Origin: DATKJS01 sp050015275
Lineage (GTDB): Bacteria > Acidobacteriota > Aminicenantia > Aminicenantales > Saccharicenantaceae
DNA length: 64,000 nucleotides
Direction: 5' to 3'
Assembly (NCBI GenBank): GCA_050015275.1
Contig: JBEKBS010000010.1
Location: 62,001-126,000 of the forward strand
In this document: in pieces, positions 40,920-50,091 of the stretch
Layout of the letters: every line of letters starts with the position of its first letter
Position numbering within the stretch: the first letter of the stretch is position 1
Made by a program: the position numbers and the translations under genes
Notes under the pieces: generated by a model
The model's input: the letters and a program-made list of their open reading frames with translations, nothing else
What the model was told of the DNA's origin: nothing
Database searches by the model: none

Positions 40920-41879
40920 GTGTCCGAATATTCCATCGAAGTGAAGTCCTTGACCAAGAAGTTCGGGGCCTTCACCGCCGTCGATGCGGTCTCCTTTGAA
41001 GTCGGACGCGGCGCCATCTTCGGATTCCTGGGGGCCAACGGCGCCGGAAAATCCACGACCATCCGGATGCTGTGCGGCCTTCTCAACCCGATCTCCGGGA
41101 CGGCCACGGTCGGCGGCTTCGACATCACCCGCCAGCCGGAGCGGGTCAAGAGGGTCATCGGCTACATGTCCCAGAAGTTCTCGCTCTACGAGGACCTGAC
41201 CGTCATCGAAAATATCCGTTTTTTCGGCGGCGTCTACGGCCTCGAGCGAAAGGCCATCGAATCGAGGGCTTCCTGGGTCCTGGAGATGGCGGGGCTCAAG
41301 GGACGCGAGCGGAGCCTGACCCGGACGCTGTCGGTCGGTTGGAAGCAGCGGCTGGCCCTGGGCTGCGCGATCCTCCATGAGCCCCGGATCGTCTTCCTCG
41401 ACGAGCCCACGGGCGGTGTCGACCCCGCCGCGCGGCGCCGCTTCTGGGAGCTCATCAACGAGCTCTCCGAGCGGAAGGTCACGGTCTTCGTCACGACCCA
41501 CTACCTGGACGAGGCGGAATACTGCAACGACATCCGGCTCATTCACGCCGGCCGGATCGTGGCCGGCGGCAGCCCCCAGGAGCTCAAGACCAAGTACATC
41601 CAGAACCCGATCCTCGAGGTGGCGAGCGACAGGGTCGTGGACGCCCTTGAGATCCTCCAGAAGGAACCGTGGGTCCTTGAGACGTCCATCTTCGGCACGT
41701 CCCTCCACGTCAGCGTCGCCGACGAGGACGAGGGGCTCCGGCTCGTCCGGGACCGCCTCGGACGCGAGGGGATCGCCATCCACCGGGCCGAAAGGATCAT
41801 GCCCTCGCTCGAAGACGTCTTTATCCACAAGATCGAGGAACAGACCGGAAAAAGCGGAGCGGAGGAGGCGCGGCCGTGA
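40920..41879 (+). CDS. ABC transporter ATP-binding protein (second), degenerate signature
   Basis: Second ATPase of the system, probably the other half of a YbhF-like heterodimer. The 319-residue product has Walker A GANGAGKST, Walker B IVFLDEPTGGVDP and a proper switch His (TTHYLDEAE). The signature is LSVGWKQRL instead of LSGGxxQR, so its signature site is unusual while the first ATPase has the odd switch region. The start is GTG at 40920, with AGGGGA about nine bases upstream. It overlaps the first permease by four bases. Confidence 0.88.
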   Translation: MSEYSIEVKSLTKKFGAFTAVDAVSFEVGRGAIFGFLGANGAGKSTTIRMLCGLLNPISGTATVGGFDITRQPERVKRVIGYMSQKFSLYEDLTVIENIRFFGGVYGLERKAIESRASWVLEMAGLKGRERSLTRTLSVGWKQRLALGCAILHEPRIVFLDEPTGGVDPAARRRFWELINELSERKVTVFVTTHYLDEAEYCNDIRLIHAGRIVAGGSPQELKTKYIQNPILEVASDRVVDALEILQKEPWVLETSIFGTSLHVSVADEDEGLRLVRDRLGREGIAIHRAERIMPSLEDVFIHKIEEQTGKSGAEEARP

Positions 41880-43048
41880 AAAGGCGTCCTCTCTGCTGCG
41901 TCCGGCCCGTTTTGAAAAAGGAGTTCCTCCAGATCAGCCGGGACGCCCGCTCGCTCCTGTTCATGATCTTCCTCCCGGCCTTCATGCTCCTCATGTTCGG
42001 TTACGCGCTGAACTTCGACGTCAAGCACATCCCCCTCGCCGTGGTCGACCAGGACGGCAGCCAGGCCAGCCGGGACCTCGTCGACAAATTCCGGACCACC
42101 GAATATTTCGACCTCAAAGCCGTCCTCCAAAAGCCCGGCCAGATCGATATCCTGATGGGCCGGGAGGACGTCCGCACCGCCCTCGTCATCCCGCCCAAGT
42201 TCTCCGACGATCTCCTAGCAGGTCGGAGCCCCTCGGTCCAGGTCATCGTGGACGGTTCGAACGCCACGAGCGGCACGACGGCCACGGGCTACGTCGGCGC
42301 CATCCTCCAGAGTTATTCCCAGAGGATCACCCTGGAAGCCCTCGAGCGCCAGGGCATCCTGGGGCTGACGGAACCGCTCCGGTCCGAGGTCCGGGTTTGG
42401 TACAACCCCGAGCTCCGGAGCGCCAAGTTCCTCGTGCCCGGCCTGATGGCCTTCATCCTTTCCGTGATCGTCACGGTCTCGACGGCCTTCTCGGTCGTCC
42501 GGGAAAAAGAGCGGGGGACAATGGATCAGATCAAGGTCTCGTCCCTCCGGCCGCTGGAGCTCATCCTCGGGAAGATGATCCCCTACGTCCTGATCTCGCT
42601 CGCCTCGGCCCACTTCGTCCTCCTCCTCGGCCAGGTCCTTTTCGGCGTCGGGATCAAGGGAAGCTATCCGCTTCTCCTCCTGGCCATAGCCCTGTTCCTC
42701 GTCGGGGCGTTGGGCCAGGGGCTCCTGATCTCGACCATCACCCGGACCCAGCAGGTGGCTTTCCTGATCGCGGCCCTGACGACAATGCTTCCGACCTTCA
42801 TCCTCTCGGGCTTCGTCTTCCCCATCCGGAACATGCCCGCCTTCGTGCAGGGCATCACCTACCTCGTCCCCGCCAGGTATTTCCTGGCGGCCCTCCGGGT
42901 CATCATCATCAAGGGCGTGGGGTTGAGGGCCATCTGGCAACAGCTCCTGCTCCTGACGGCTTTTGCCGCGCTGTCGCTCGGGGCCAGCGCAGCCCGGCTG
43001 CGGAAGGGCGATGAGGAGCGGCCGCGCCGGAGGAGGGACGTCCGATGA
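41876..43048 (+). CDS. ABC-2 type permease (first of two)
   Basis: Inner-membrane permease of the YbhS/YhhJ type. The 390-residue protein has an N-terminal membrane helix (LFMIFLPAFMLLMFGYAL) and a ~140-residue periplasmic domain. The ABC-2 five-helix bundle follows, with VVREKERGTMDQIKVSSLRP and ending near ITYLVPARYFLAALRVI. A GTG start overlaps the ATPase stop. It forms a heterodimer, by inference, with the next gene. Confidence 0.9.
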   Translation: MKRRPLCCVRPVLKKEFLQISRDARSLLFMIFLPAFMLLMFGYALNFDVKHIPLAVVDQDGSQASRDLVDKFRTTEYFDLKAVLQKPGQIDILMGREDVRTALVIPPKFSDDLLAGRSPSVQVIVDGSNATSGTTATGYVGAILQSYSQRITLEALERQGILGLTEPLRSEVRVWYNPELRSAKFLVPGLMAFILSVIVTVSTAFSVVREKERGTMDQIKVSSLRPLELILGKMIPYVLISLASAHFVLLLGQVLFGVGIKGSYPLLLLAIALFLVGALGQGLLISTITRTQQVAFLIAALTTMLPTFILSGFVFPIRNMPAFVQGITYLVPARYFLAALRVIIIKGVGLRAIWQQLLLLTAFAALSLGASAARLRKGDEERPRRRRDVR

Positions 43049-44172
43049 AGGCCGTGCTGGCGATCATCTGGAAGGAGTTCCTCCAGCTGCGGCGTGACCC
43101 CCGGCTCTTCCCTGTGATCTTCATCTCCCCCATCCTCCAACTCCTTCTCATGGGTTATGCGGCCAACCTGGATGTCCGGAATATCCCTTCCGTCATTTGC
43201 GACATGGACCGGTCGTCCGCCAGCCGGGGATTTCTCGACGGCTTCATGAATTCCGGCTACTTCTCCGTCAGTGCGCGTGTCGGGCGGATAGAGGAGATCG
43301 ACCGATATCTCGACCAGGGCGCCGCGGCCATGGCTTTCGTCATTCCCCGGGGATTCGGGGACAAGCTGGCCGGCGGGAAACAGGCATCGGTCATGATCAT
43401 CGCCGACGGGTCGGAAAGCCAGTCGGCGACGATCGGGGTCAATTACGCGGCCATCATCACGGGGCGATACACCCAGCGTATCATCCTCGAGGCGTTCGAA
43501 AAGATGAGGGGATCGGGGGTCAGGCCGGTCACCGTCAATTCCGAGGTCAGGGTCTGGTACAACCCGGAGCTCAGCAGCCGGAATTTCATGTTGCCCGGTG
43601 TGCTGGGCCTCATCCTGATGATCATGACGACTTCGCTCGCCTCCCTGGGGATCGTCCGGGAGAAAGAGGCCGGGACCATGGAACAGCTGATCGTGACGCC
43701 GATCCGGCCCTATCAGCTCATCGTCGGCAAACTCCTGCCCTTCGTCCTCATCGGCCTCATCCAATCGGCCTTGGTCGTCTCGGCCGCGAAGTGGTGGTTC
43801 CTCGTGCCCGTCCGGGGCAGCGTGCCGCTCCTTTTTGCCCTGAGCCTGGCCTTCATGCTCAACACCCTCGGCGTCGGTCTTTTCATCTCGACGATCTCGC
43901 GGAGCCAACAGCAGGCGATGTTCACGACCATCTTCTTCATCATGCCGATGATGCTCCTCGGCGGCTTCGTGTTCCCTGTTGAAAACATGCCCCGGTTTTT
44001 CCAGTTCGTCTCCTTTGCCGTTCCGACGCGCTATTTCTTCGTCATCATCCGGGGCATCATGCTCAAGGGCGCGGGCTGGCCCGAGCTTTGGGACCAGGCC
44101 GCGGCGCTGCTGGCGTTGGGGTCGGCGCTCCTCGGCCTGAGCGTCCTCCGCTTCCACAAGAAGCTGGAGTAA
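43045..44172 (+). CDS. ABC-2 type permease (second of two)
   Basis: Partner permease of the YbhR type. The 375-residue protein repeats the architecture of its neighbour: membrane anchor, periplasmic domain and helix bundle with IVREKEAGTMEQLIVTPIRP. It ends in VSFAVPTRYFFVIIRGIMLKG. It overlaps the first permease by ATGA and is the last gene of the seven-gene export operon. Confidence 0.9.
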   Translation: MKAVLAIIWKEFLQLRRDPRLFPVIFISPILQLLLMGYAANLDVRNIPSVICDMDRSSASRGFLDGFMNSGYFSVSARVGRIEEIDRYLDQGAAAMAFVIPRGFGDKLAGGKQASVMIIADGSESQSATIGVNYAAIITGRYTQRIILEAFEKMRGSGVRPVTVNSEVRVWYNPELSSRNFMLPGVLGLILMIMTTSLASLGIVREKEAGTMEQLIVTPIRPYQLIVGKLLPFVLIGLIQSALVVSAAKWWFLVPVRGSVPLLFALSLAFMLNTLGVGLFISTISRSQQQAMFTTIFFIMPMMLLGGFVFPVENMPRFFQFVSFAVPTRYFFVIIRGIMLKGAGWPELWDQAAALLALGSALLGLSVLRFHKKLE

Positions 44173-44243
44173 AGGCCCGCGCACAAGTTCAATCGCAGCC
44201 TCCGGCTTCGGCGAAAAAGGGGTTGAATTGGTGCTGAATGCCG

Positions 44244-45497
44244 CTACAGGTGCGCCAGGTGGGCCTCGGCCGGCGGGGACGGTCTGAGGACATCAGGCGG
44301 CAGCGTCCCGCTCTTTTCAGCGTTCACGTAGATCCCGGCGACCGCCAGGTAGAGGACGATGGGAATGAACTGTGATCTCGGGATGGGGGCCACGAGCAGG
44401 AACGTAAAGGCCGCGGCCAGCATGGCCGAGAAGGGACGCAGCTTGGGGGCGGCCAGGACCGACAAGACGAGAAGAGCCAGGGCGATGACGGGATAGAGGC
44501 CGCTCGCGCCGATCCAGCCGAAGAATCCCGAGATGACATTGGGGAAAAACGTCGTCATGGTGTCCCGGCTCGTGAGAATGAGGTTGAAGAGGATCGTGCT
44601 CTTGAAGACGGCCACGACTCCATACGGCGCCATGATCAAAACCGCCGTGGCCACGGCAATGCCCGAGTCGACAGCGATATCGATGAGCGACCGGAGCCTC
44701 TTCGCCTCGAACTTGTTCCAGTAGTAGGCGGCCATGATGGGCGCGATCAGGAACTTGGTCATCAAGCCGATCCCGAAAAGAACGGCGATGAGGACCCGGT
44801 ATTTCGTTCGAGGGCGGTCCATTCCTTTCCTGATCGCCCAGAGGATCAGGGCCAAGGCAAGGAACGTCATGGCCGAATTGATATGGATCGCGTCGAATAG
44901 GAAGAAGGGGATAAGGGGCCAGAGATACCTCCGCTTGATCTCGGGAAACGTCCGGATAAAAACCCAACAGGCGAGACCCCGGAGAAGAAGGAAGACGATC
45001 GTCATGATCCCGACATTCCAGCGCCCGGTGATGAGACGCGCAAGATAATAGGGGTAAAGCTCCATGGGGGGGTAGTTGAAATTCCCATAGACGGCCTGCA
45101 AAGACTCCCCCTGGTGGAAGATCGTTCCGCAGGCATAGGGATTTTGCCCCTGATGCATCGCGACGAAAGCCGAGTCGTAATGGCGGACGATTTCGACGTC
45201 GGGATGGATCGTCAATAATCCTACGACGCCGAGGGCGACGCCGACGAGCAGGACGGCCGCCAGGAATCCCTTTTGGAACACCCACTCCGGCTTGACGCGA
45301 TAGAGGAGCCAAACCAGGAGCAAGTAAAACGTCAAACTGATCATGAGCTGGTATTGGTTCCCATGCGGAACGGGCTTGAGGACCGCCATCAACAGGGAAA
45401 ACAAGAAACAGAGGACGAGAGCGGCAGGGACGAGACAGTTTTTCCCGAAGCGTATCGGCGGCTCCCGGAGCGCCGAATGCCGAGGTCCTCGATTCAC
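44244..45497 (-). CDS. Polytopic membrane glycosyltransferase-like protein (GT87/DUF2029-like)
   Basis: Probable GT-C-fold transferase using a lipid-linked sugar. The 417-residue protein has about ten hydrophobic helices. After the second helix it carries the acidic loop HPDVEIVRHYDSAFVAMHQG with the YDS/NPYACG region, similar to the Asp-containing first loop of GT87 mannosyltransferases. The GTG at 45497 is preferred because AGGA lies five bases upstream; a TTG at 45515 is possible. Substrate is unknown. It is convergent with the export operon. Confidence 0.65.
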   Translation of the reverse strand: MNRGPRHSALREPPIRFGKNCLVPAALVLCFLFSLLMAVLKPVPHGNQYQLMISLTFYLLLVWLLYRVKPEWVFQKGFLAAVLLVGVALGVVGLLTIHPDVEIVRHYDSAFVAMHQGQNPYACGTIFHQGESLQAVYGNFNYPPMELYPYYLARLITGRWNVGIMTIVFLLLRGLACWVFIRTFPEIKRRYLWPLIPFFLFDAIHINSAMTFLALALILWAIRKGMDRPRTKYRVLIAVLFGIGLMTKFLIAPIMAAYYWNKFEAKRLRSLIDIAVDSGIAVATAVLIMAPYGVVAVFKSTILFNLILTSRDTMTTFFPNVISGFFGWIGASGLYPVIALALLVLSVLAAPKLRPFSAMLAAAFTFLLVAPIPRSQFIPIVLYLAVAGIYVNAEKSGTLPPDVLRPSPPAEAHLAHL

Positions 45498-45655
45498 GGG
45501 ATTCCTGCCCCCCAATGCAAGGCCTGTTCGCGCGGGCTCTTTTTTCTTGGTCGCCGGCGGCCAGGCCGAAACGCGCTCATAACTCCCCCATTCGGGACCT
45601 TCATTTCGTCATTATCCCCTTAAACCCGGCACAAATCAAAAAGGAATCCGATATC

Positions 45656-45847
45656 ATGCGACGAACTGTTCTCCCCATTTTCGCCCTCTGTCTGCTCATC
45701 ATGGGTTGCCACCAAAGACAGGAACGAGGTCCTGCGGCCAAGCCGGCCCCCCCGGCGGTCACTTCGAACTCGCCGGCCGCGAAAAGAAACTTCCGATCGG
45801 CGCTCCGGAGAGCATCAACGGCATTCGGGCACGCGGTCGGGCCCTAG
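45656..45847 (+). CDS. Small putative lipoprotein
   Basis: A 63-residue reading frame with a convincing lipoprotein signal (RRTVLPIFALCLLIMGC, Cys18) and AGGA ten bases before the ATG. The mature part is short, Pro/Ala/Arg-rich and shows no domain. It runs into the 3' end of queA (four-base overlap, opposite strands). It may be a genuine small lipoprotein or the remnant of a longer one. Confidence 0.45.
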   Translation: MRRTVLPIFALCLLIMGCHQRQERGPAAKPAPPAVTSNSPAAKRNFRSALRRASTAFGHAVGP

Positions 45848-46875
45848 ATGATGAGCATGCAGTCGCCGTAGGAGAAGAAGCGGTACCGCTCCTGGACGGC
45901 CTCCCGATAGACGCTCATGATCAAGTCATGCCCGGCGAAGGCGGCGACGAGCATCAGAAGCGTGGATTTCGGCAGATGGAAGTTCGTCAGAAGCCGGTCG
46001 ACGACATGAAACTCAAAACCCGGAGAGATGAATAAGGATGTCGGGCCACGCCCGGGCCGGAGCTCTCCGTCGCGCCAGGCGCTTTCGAGGGTTCGGACGA
46101 CCGTCGTCCCGACCGCGGCGACGGGGCGGCCTTCCGTCTTGGCGGCGTTGATGGCGCGCGCCGCGGCGGGGGATATCGAATACCATTCTTCGAGCATCCT
46201 GTGCTCGGTCACGACCTCGGCCCGGACCGGCTGGAAGGTCGCCAGGCCCACGTCGAGCGTCACCCGCCGTACTCCGATGTCCCTGGCTGCGAGCGTCCTG
46301 AGCAGCTCCTTCGTGAAATGGAGACCGGCCGTGGGAGCGGCGATGGCCCCTTCTCTCCGGGCGAAGACGGTCTGGTACCTGTCGAGGTCTTCGGTCCGAA
46401 GCCGGCGGTCCTCCTGGACCCGCTTGATGTAAGGGGGCAAGGGGGCGTAGCCGACCGTCTCGAGCTCGGCCCGGACATCCGGCCTTTCAAACCGGAGGAC
46501 CCGTTTTCCTTCTGCCCCGACCTCCTCGACAAAGGCCTCGAATCCCGGGCCGAAACGGACCTTATCTCCTGTTTCGAGCTTCCGGGCCGGCCTGCACAGC
46601 ACTTCCCAAAGGCCGGGCCCGCGCTCCTCGAGGAACAGGAACTCGATCTTTGCCCCGCCGCGCTCGCCCCAGGCCCTGGCGGGAATGACTTTCGTATCAT
46701 TGAGGACAACGAGGTCCCCGGCCGCGAAGAAATCCGGGAATTCCTTGAAGAGGCCGTGGCGGACGCGGCCGGTCCCCCTCTCGACGATCATCATCCGCGA
46801 GTCGTCCCGATGGGGGAGAGGGTGCTGGGCGATGAGCTCGGGCGGCAGATCGTAGTCGAAATCCGAGACCCGCAT
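45844..46875 (-). CDS. queA: S-adenosylmethionine:tRNA ribosyltransferase-isomerase
   Basis: QueA transfers and isomerises the ribosyl part of SAM onto preQ1-tRNA to give epoxyqueuosine. The 343-residue protein starts MRVSDFDYDLPPELIAQHP and has YGPPLPPYIKR-like APLPPYIKR, the FARREGAIAAPTAGLHFT motif and TNFHLPKSTLLMLVAAF. All are diagnostic. Length is typical. It begins two bases after the ruvB stop. Confidence 0.96.
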   Translation of the reverse strand: MRVSDFDYDLPPELIAQHPLPHRDDSRMMIVERGTGRVRHGLFKEFPDFFAAGDLVVLNDTKVIPARAWGERGGAKIEFLFLEERGPGLWEVLCRPARKLETGDKVRFGPGFEAFVEEVGAEGKRVLRFERPDVRAELETVGYAPLPPYIKRVQEDRRLRTEDLDRYQTVFARREGAIAAPTAGLHFTKELLRTLAARDIGVRRVTLDVGLATFQPVRAEVVTEHRMLEEWYSISPAAARAINAAKTEGRPVAAVGTTVVRTLESAWRDGELRPGRGPTSLFISPGFEFHVVDRLLTNFHLPKSTLLMLVAAFAGHDLIMSVYREAVQERYRFFSYGDCMLII

Positions 46876-46877
46876 CC

Positions 46878-47945
46878 TCAGTCTTTGAACAGCTTCTTCT
46901 GGCCGGAAGGGCGCGCCTTGCCGTGGCCCGTTCCGGCCGCGTGGGCCCGGGACCCCTCGAATTCATATCCCAGGTGGGCGTAGGCCCGGGGCGTGATCAC
47001 CCGGCCGCGGGTCGTCCGGTCGAGGAAGCCGATACGCATGAGGAAAGGCTCATAGATCGATTCGATGGTGTCCTTCTCCTCATCGATGGCGGCGGCGATG
47101 GTGGCGATCCCGACCGGCCCGCCGCCGAAATTCTCGATGATGGTCGCGAGGATCTTCCGGTCCACATCGTCGAGGCCCAACGAATCGACCTCCATCATGT
47201 CCAGGGCCTTCCGGGCTTCCCCGGCCGTAATGACGCCGTCACCCTTGACATCGACGTAATCACGGACCCGCCGCAGGAGGCGGTTGGCCACGCGCGGCGT
47301 CCCCCTCGACCGGAGGGCGATCTCGCCGGCGCCGTCGTCGTCGATCCTGACCTTGAGGATCTTCGCCGACCGCTGGATGACCTGCTTCAAGTCTTCGTCC
47401 TTGTAGTAATCCAAGCGATGGATGATGCCGAACCGGCCCCTGAGCGGCGCCGTGATCCGGCCCGCCCGGGTCGTTGCCCCGATCAGGGTGAACTTCTTGA
47501 TCTTGAGCTTGTGGCTCCTGGCGCCCGGGCCCTGGCCGATGACGATGTCCAGGCTGAAGTCCTCCATGGCCGAGTAGAGGATCTCCTCGACCGAGGGCTG
47601 GAGACGGTGGATCTCGTCGATGAACAGGACCTCTTTGGTCTGCATGTTGGTCAGGATGGCCGAGAGGTCGCCCGTCCGCTCGATGACCGGTCCAGCGGTC
47701 GGCTTGATGTTGACGGCCATCTCCTTGGCGATGAGGTAGGCCAGGCTCGTCTTGCCCAGTCCCGGCGGGCCGTAGAGGAGGACGTGGTCGAGATGCTCGC
47801 CGCGCTTTTTCGCCGCCTCGATGAAAACCTTGAGATTGGCCTTGATGGTCTCCTGTCCGACGAACTCATCGAAGGTCCGGGGCCTGAGGCTGTCCTCGAA
47901 AAGGATATCCTCTTTGGTCCGGATGGGGCTGAGGATCGCGGGCAT
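46878..47945 (-). CDS. ruvB: Holliday junction branch migration ATPase RuvB
   Basis: Hexameric AAA+ motor that drives branch migration with RuvA. The 355-residue product begins with SLRPRTFDEFVGQETIK and has Walker A GPPGLGKTSLA, Walker B LFIDEIHRL, sensor GATTRAG and a winged-helix C-terminus (IGFLDRTTRGRVITPRAYAHLG). The last ~30 residues form an unusual basic tail. It has its own predicted promoter between ruvA and ruvB. Confidence 0.97.
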   Translation of the reverse strand: MPAILSPIRTKEDILFEDSLRPRTFDEFVGQETIKANLKVFIEAAKKRGEHLDHVLLYGPPGLGKTSLAYLIAKEMAVNIKPTAGPVIERTGDLSAILTNMQTKEVLFIDEIHRLQPSVEEILYSAMEDFSLDIVIGQGPGARSHKLKIKKFTLIGATTRAGRITAPLRGRFGIIHRLDYYKDEDLKQVIQRSAKILKVRIDDDGAGEIALRSRGTPRVANRLLRRVRDYVDVKGDGVITAGEARKALDMMEVDSLGLDDVDRKILATIIENFGGGPVGIATIAAAIDEEKDTIESIYEPFLMRIGFLDRTTRGRVITPRAYAHLGYEFEGSRAHAAGTGHGKARPSGQKKLFKD

Positions 47946-47963
47946 CGTTGTTGGCTCTATGTT

Positions 47964-47991
47964 ATTGTACTCAATAAGTCCTGGAAAACAA
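47964..47991 (-). promoter_or_regulatory. Internal promoter of ruvB-queA
   Basis: On the minus strand TTGTTT and TACAAT are separated by 16 bases, with the -10 ending 18 bases before the ruvB ATG. Confidence 0.55.
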
Positions 47992-48032
47992 TCAGGAAAT
48001 TCCGAGGGACGGCCCCGCTTCCTGGACGGCCC

Positions 48033-48620
48033 CTAGATCCTCGCCAAGCGCTTCAAGCAGTCTCTGAGGAGCTTCTCGAAGCCCGCGCCGGACTTCCGGG
48101 CGCCGATGGCCTGGTCCACGACCCGTTCGACCTCCTTCCGCCGGAAGCCCATGTTGAGGAGGGCGGAGATGAGGTCCTCCCTTTCCGGGGACCCCTTGGC
48201 GGCCAGGAGCTTTTCCTTCTTTTCGAGCTTGTCCTGGAGTTCCATGGTGATCCGGAGGGCCGTCTTCTTCCCGATGCCGGGGACGAGCGCGATCCGGGCG
48301 ACGTCGCTCTTGCGGATCGCCTCCTCGAGGTCCCCGGGCTCGATGCCCGAGAGGATATTCATGGCCAGCTTGGGGCCGATCCCGGAGATCCCGATGAGCT
48401 TGAGGAACATGTCCTTCTCTTCCTGGGCGGCGAAGCCGAAAAGGGAGAGAGAATCATCGGTCATGTGGGTGTAGATGAGGAGCTCCACCGGCTCCCGGAC
48501 TTCGCCGAGCTTGAAATACGTGCTGAGGGGGATCGTGGCGCGGTAACCCACGCCGCCGGTGTCGATGATGACCTGGCCGGGGGACTTGTGGATGAGGATC
48601 CCTTTGAGGTAGGCGATCAT
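48033..48620 (-). CDS. ruvA: Holliday junction branch migration protein RuvA
   Basis: RuvA binds four-way junctions and loads RuvB. The 195-residue protein has the OB domain (MIAYLKGILIHKSPGQVIID) and helix-hairpin-helix motifs (LIGISGIGPKLAMNIL and LVPGIGKKTALRI). A C-terminal RuvB-binding domain (LISALLNMGFRRKEVERVV) follows. Its ATG overlaps the ruvC stop by four bases. Confidence 0.96.
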   Translation of the reverse strand: MIAYLKGILIHKSPGQVIIDTGGVGYRATIPLSTYFKLGEVREPVELLIYTHMTDDSLSLFGFAAQEEKDMFLKLIGISGIGPKLAMNILSGIEPGDLEEAIRKSDVARIALVPGIGKKTALRITMELQDKLEKKEKLLAAKGSPEREDLISALLNMGFRRKEVERVVDQAIGARKSGAGFEKLLRDCLKRLARI

Positions 48621-49120
48621 GACGGGTCCGGTCCCTCCACTTTGATCTGGGAGAGCCGGCAGTTGAGGTGGCAGATCGCGGCGGCCAGGGCATCCGACGC
48701 GTCGAGCGGAAGGCGGTCGTCGTCGAGGCCGAGGAGCGCCTGGACCATGGTCTGGACCTGCTCCTTGTCGGCCTGGCCGTAGCCGGTCACGGCTTTCTTG
48801 ATCTCCAGGGCCGAGTATTCATGGAAGCCGCAGTCCGTCCCGGCGATGGCGACGAGGACCGCCCCCCGGACCTGTCCGAGGAGCATGGCCGTCTTCACGT
48901 TCTTGGCGTAAAAGGGGTTCTCGATGGCCGCCTCGTCCGGCGCGTAGGCACGGATGAGCTTCCCGATCTCCTCTCGGATCTCATTCAGCTTCTTGAAGAA
49001 GGGGAGGCCGGGGCTCGGCTTGATGACGCCGTAGGCGACAGGCCTGGCCCGGTCGCCGTCGTTCTCGATGATCCCGAACCCGGAGGACTGGAGGCTTGGA
49101 TCGATCCCGAGGACCCGCAT
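48617..49120 (-). CDS. ruvC: Holliday junction resolvase RuvC
   Basis: Endonuclease that resolves Holliday junctions. The 167-residue product has the RNase H-like acidic residues: Asp in LGIDPS (residue 6), Glu in AAIENPFYAKN, Glu in ALEIKKAV and Asp in LDASDALA. GYGQADKEQVQ is also typical. The start at 49120 gives the normal length; open frame further upstream is non-homologous. It lies 16 bases after yebC. Confidence 0.95.
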   Translation of the reverse strand: MRVLGIDPSLQSSGFGIIENDGDRARPVAYGVIKPSPGLPFFKKLNEIREEIGKLIRAYAPDEAAIENPFYAKNVKTAMLLGQVRGAVLVAIAGTDCGFHEYSALEIKKAVTGYGQADKEQVQTMVQALLGLDDDRLPLDASDALAAAICHLNCRLSQIKVEGPDPS

Positions 49121-49136
49121 GGACCTTGAACGGCCG

Positions 49137-49892
49137 TCAGCCGGCTTGGGAGAAGCTGGCGATCTCCTCTTCGGAAATGTCGAAATTGGACGAGACGTTC
49201 TGGACGTCGTCGTGGTCCTCAAGCTCCTCCATCAGCCGCAGGACCTGATGGGCTTCCTTCCCCTGGACTTTGATGTAGTTCTGGGGAAGGTAGCCGACGT
49301 CCGACGCCGAGATTTCGATATTGTTCTTCTTGAGGGCCTCGACGACCGCCTCATATTTTTCGGGCGAGGTCGTGATCTCGAAGATGGAACCGTCGTCCCG
49401 GAGGTCGTCGGCGCCGTTCGACAGGGCGATGTCCATGAGCTGGTCCTCATCGGCCTTGCCCTTTTCGACGTCGATGTAGCCCATGCGCTTGAACATCCAG
49501 GCGACGCATCCGGATTCTCCGATCCGTCCGCCGTTCTTGGCGAAGACGTGCCGGAGCTCGGAGACCGTCCGGTTCTTGTTGTCGGTCACGGCCTGGATGA
49601 AGATCGCGACCCCGCTCGGGCCGTAGCCCTCGTAGGTAACTTCCTCGTATTGGGCGCCCTCGAGCTGGCCGGTGCCCTTCTGAATGGCCCGCTTGATGTT
49701 GTCGGCGGGCATGTTCATGGCCCGGGCGTCGTTGATGCCCTTGCGGAGGCGGGGGTTTTTGTCGGGGTCCCCGCCGGCGGCCCGGGCGGCCAAGCTGATC
49801 TCCCGGATCAGCTTGGTAAAGACCTTGCCGCGCTTGGAGTCGGTCGCGGCTTTTTTATGCTTGATGGAAGCCCATTTGGAATGTCCGGACAT
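49137..49892 (-). CDS. yebC: YebC/PmpR-family regulatory protein
   Basis: YebC/TACO1 family, implicated in transcription control in some bacteria and in relieving ribosome stalling in others. The 251-residue protein starts MSGHSKWASIKHKKAATDSKRGK and shows DNARAMNMPADNIKRAI, YEGYGPSGVAIFI and VAWMFKRMGYI, all diagnostic. It heads the run yebC-ruvC-ruvA-ruvB-queA, a common arrangement. Confidence 0.95.
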   Translation of the reverse strand: MSGHSKWASIKHKKAATDSKRGKVFTKLIREISLAARAAGGDPDKNPRLRKGINDARAMNMPADNIKRAIQKGTGQLEGAQYEEVTYEGYGPSGVAIFIQAVTDNKNRTVSELRHVFAKNGGRIGESGCVAWMFKRMGYIDVEKGKADEDQLMDIALSNGADDLRDDGSIFEITTSPEKYEAVVEALKKNNIEISASDVGYLPQNYIKVQGKEAHQVLRLMEELEDHDDVQNVSSNFDISEEEIASFSQAG

Positions 49893-49922
49893 CGTCCTCT
49901 CCTTAATCTGATGAGCTCCAGG

Positions 49923-49951
49923 ATTTTAACACAAATAGAAGGCCGGTGCAA
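49923..49951 (-). promoter_or_regulatory. Promoter of yebC-ruvCAB
   Basis: On the minus strand TTGCAC and TAAAAT are separated by exactly 17 bases, with AAGGAGAGG just before the ATG. Confidence 0.6.
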
Positions 49952-50072
49952 ACGGCCGGGCGAGGGCGCTGCCGGGGATCTTGCCGCCGCTGTAAGGACA
50001 TCGTCCAAGCCCGGCCATCCGGGAGCCCCCAGGCCCGCGCCCCCCGTCAGAAAGCCGGGGGGACGGCTAAAT

Positions 50073-50089
50073 CCTATCATTATGATAGG
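50073..50089. promoter_or_regulatory. Perfect palindrome, candidate operator
   Basis: CCTATCAT (50073-50080) and ATGATAGG (50082-50089) are perfect inverted arms around one base. It ends two bases before the -35 of the DUF2892 promoter. The regulator is unknown. Confidence 0.55.
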
Positions 50090-50091
50090 GA

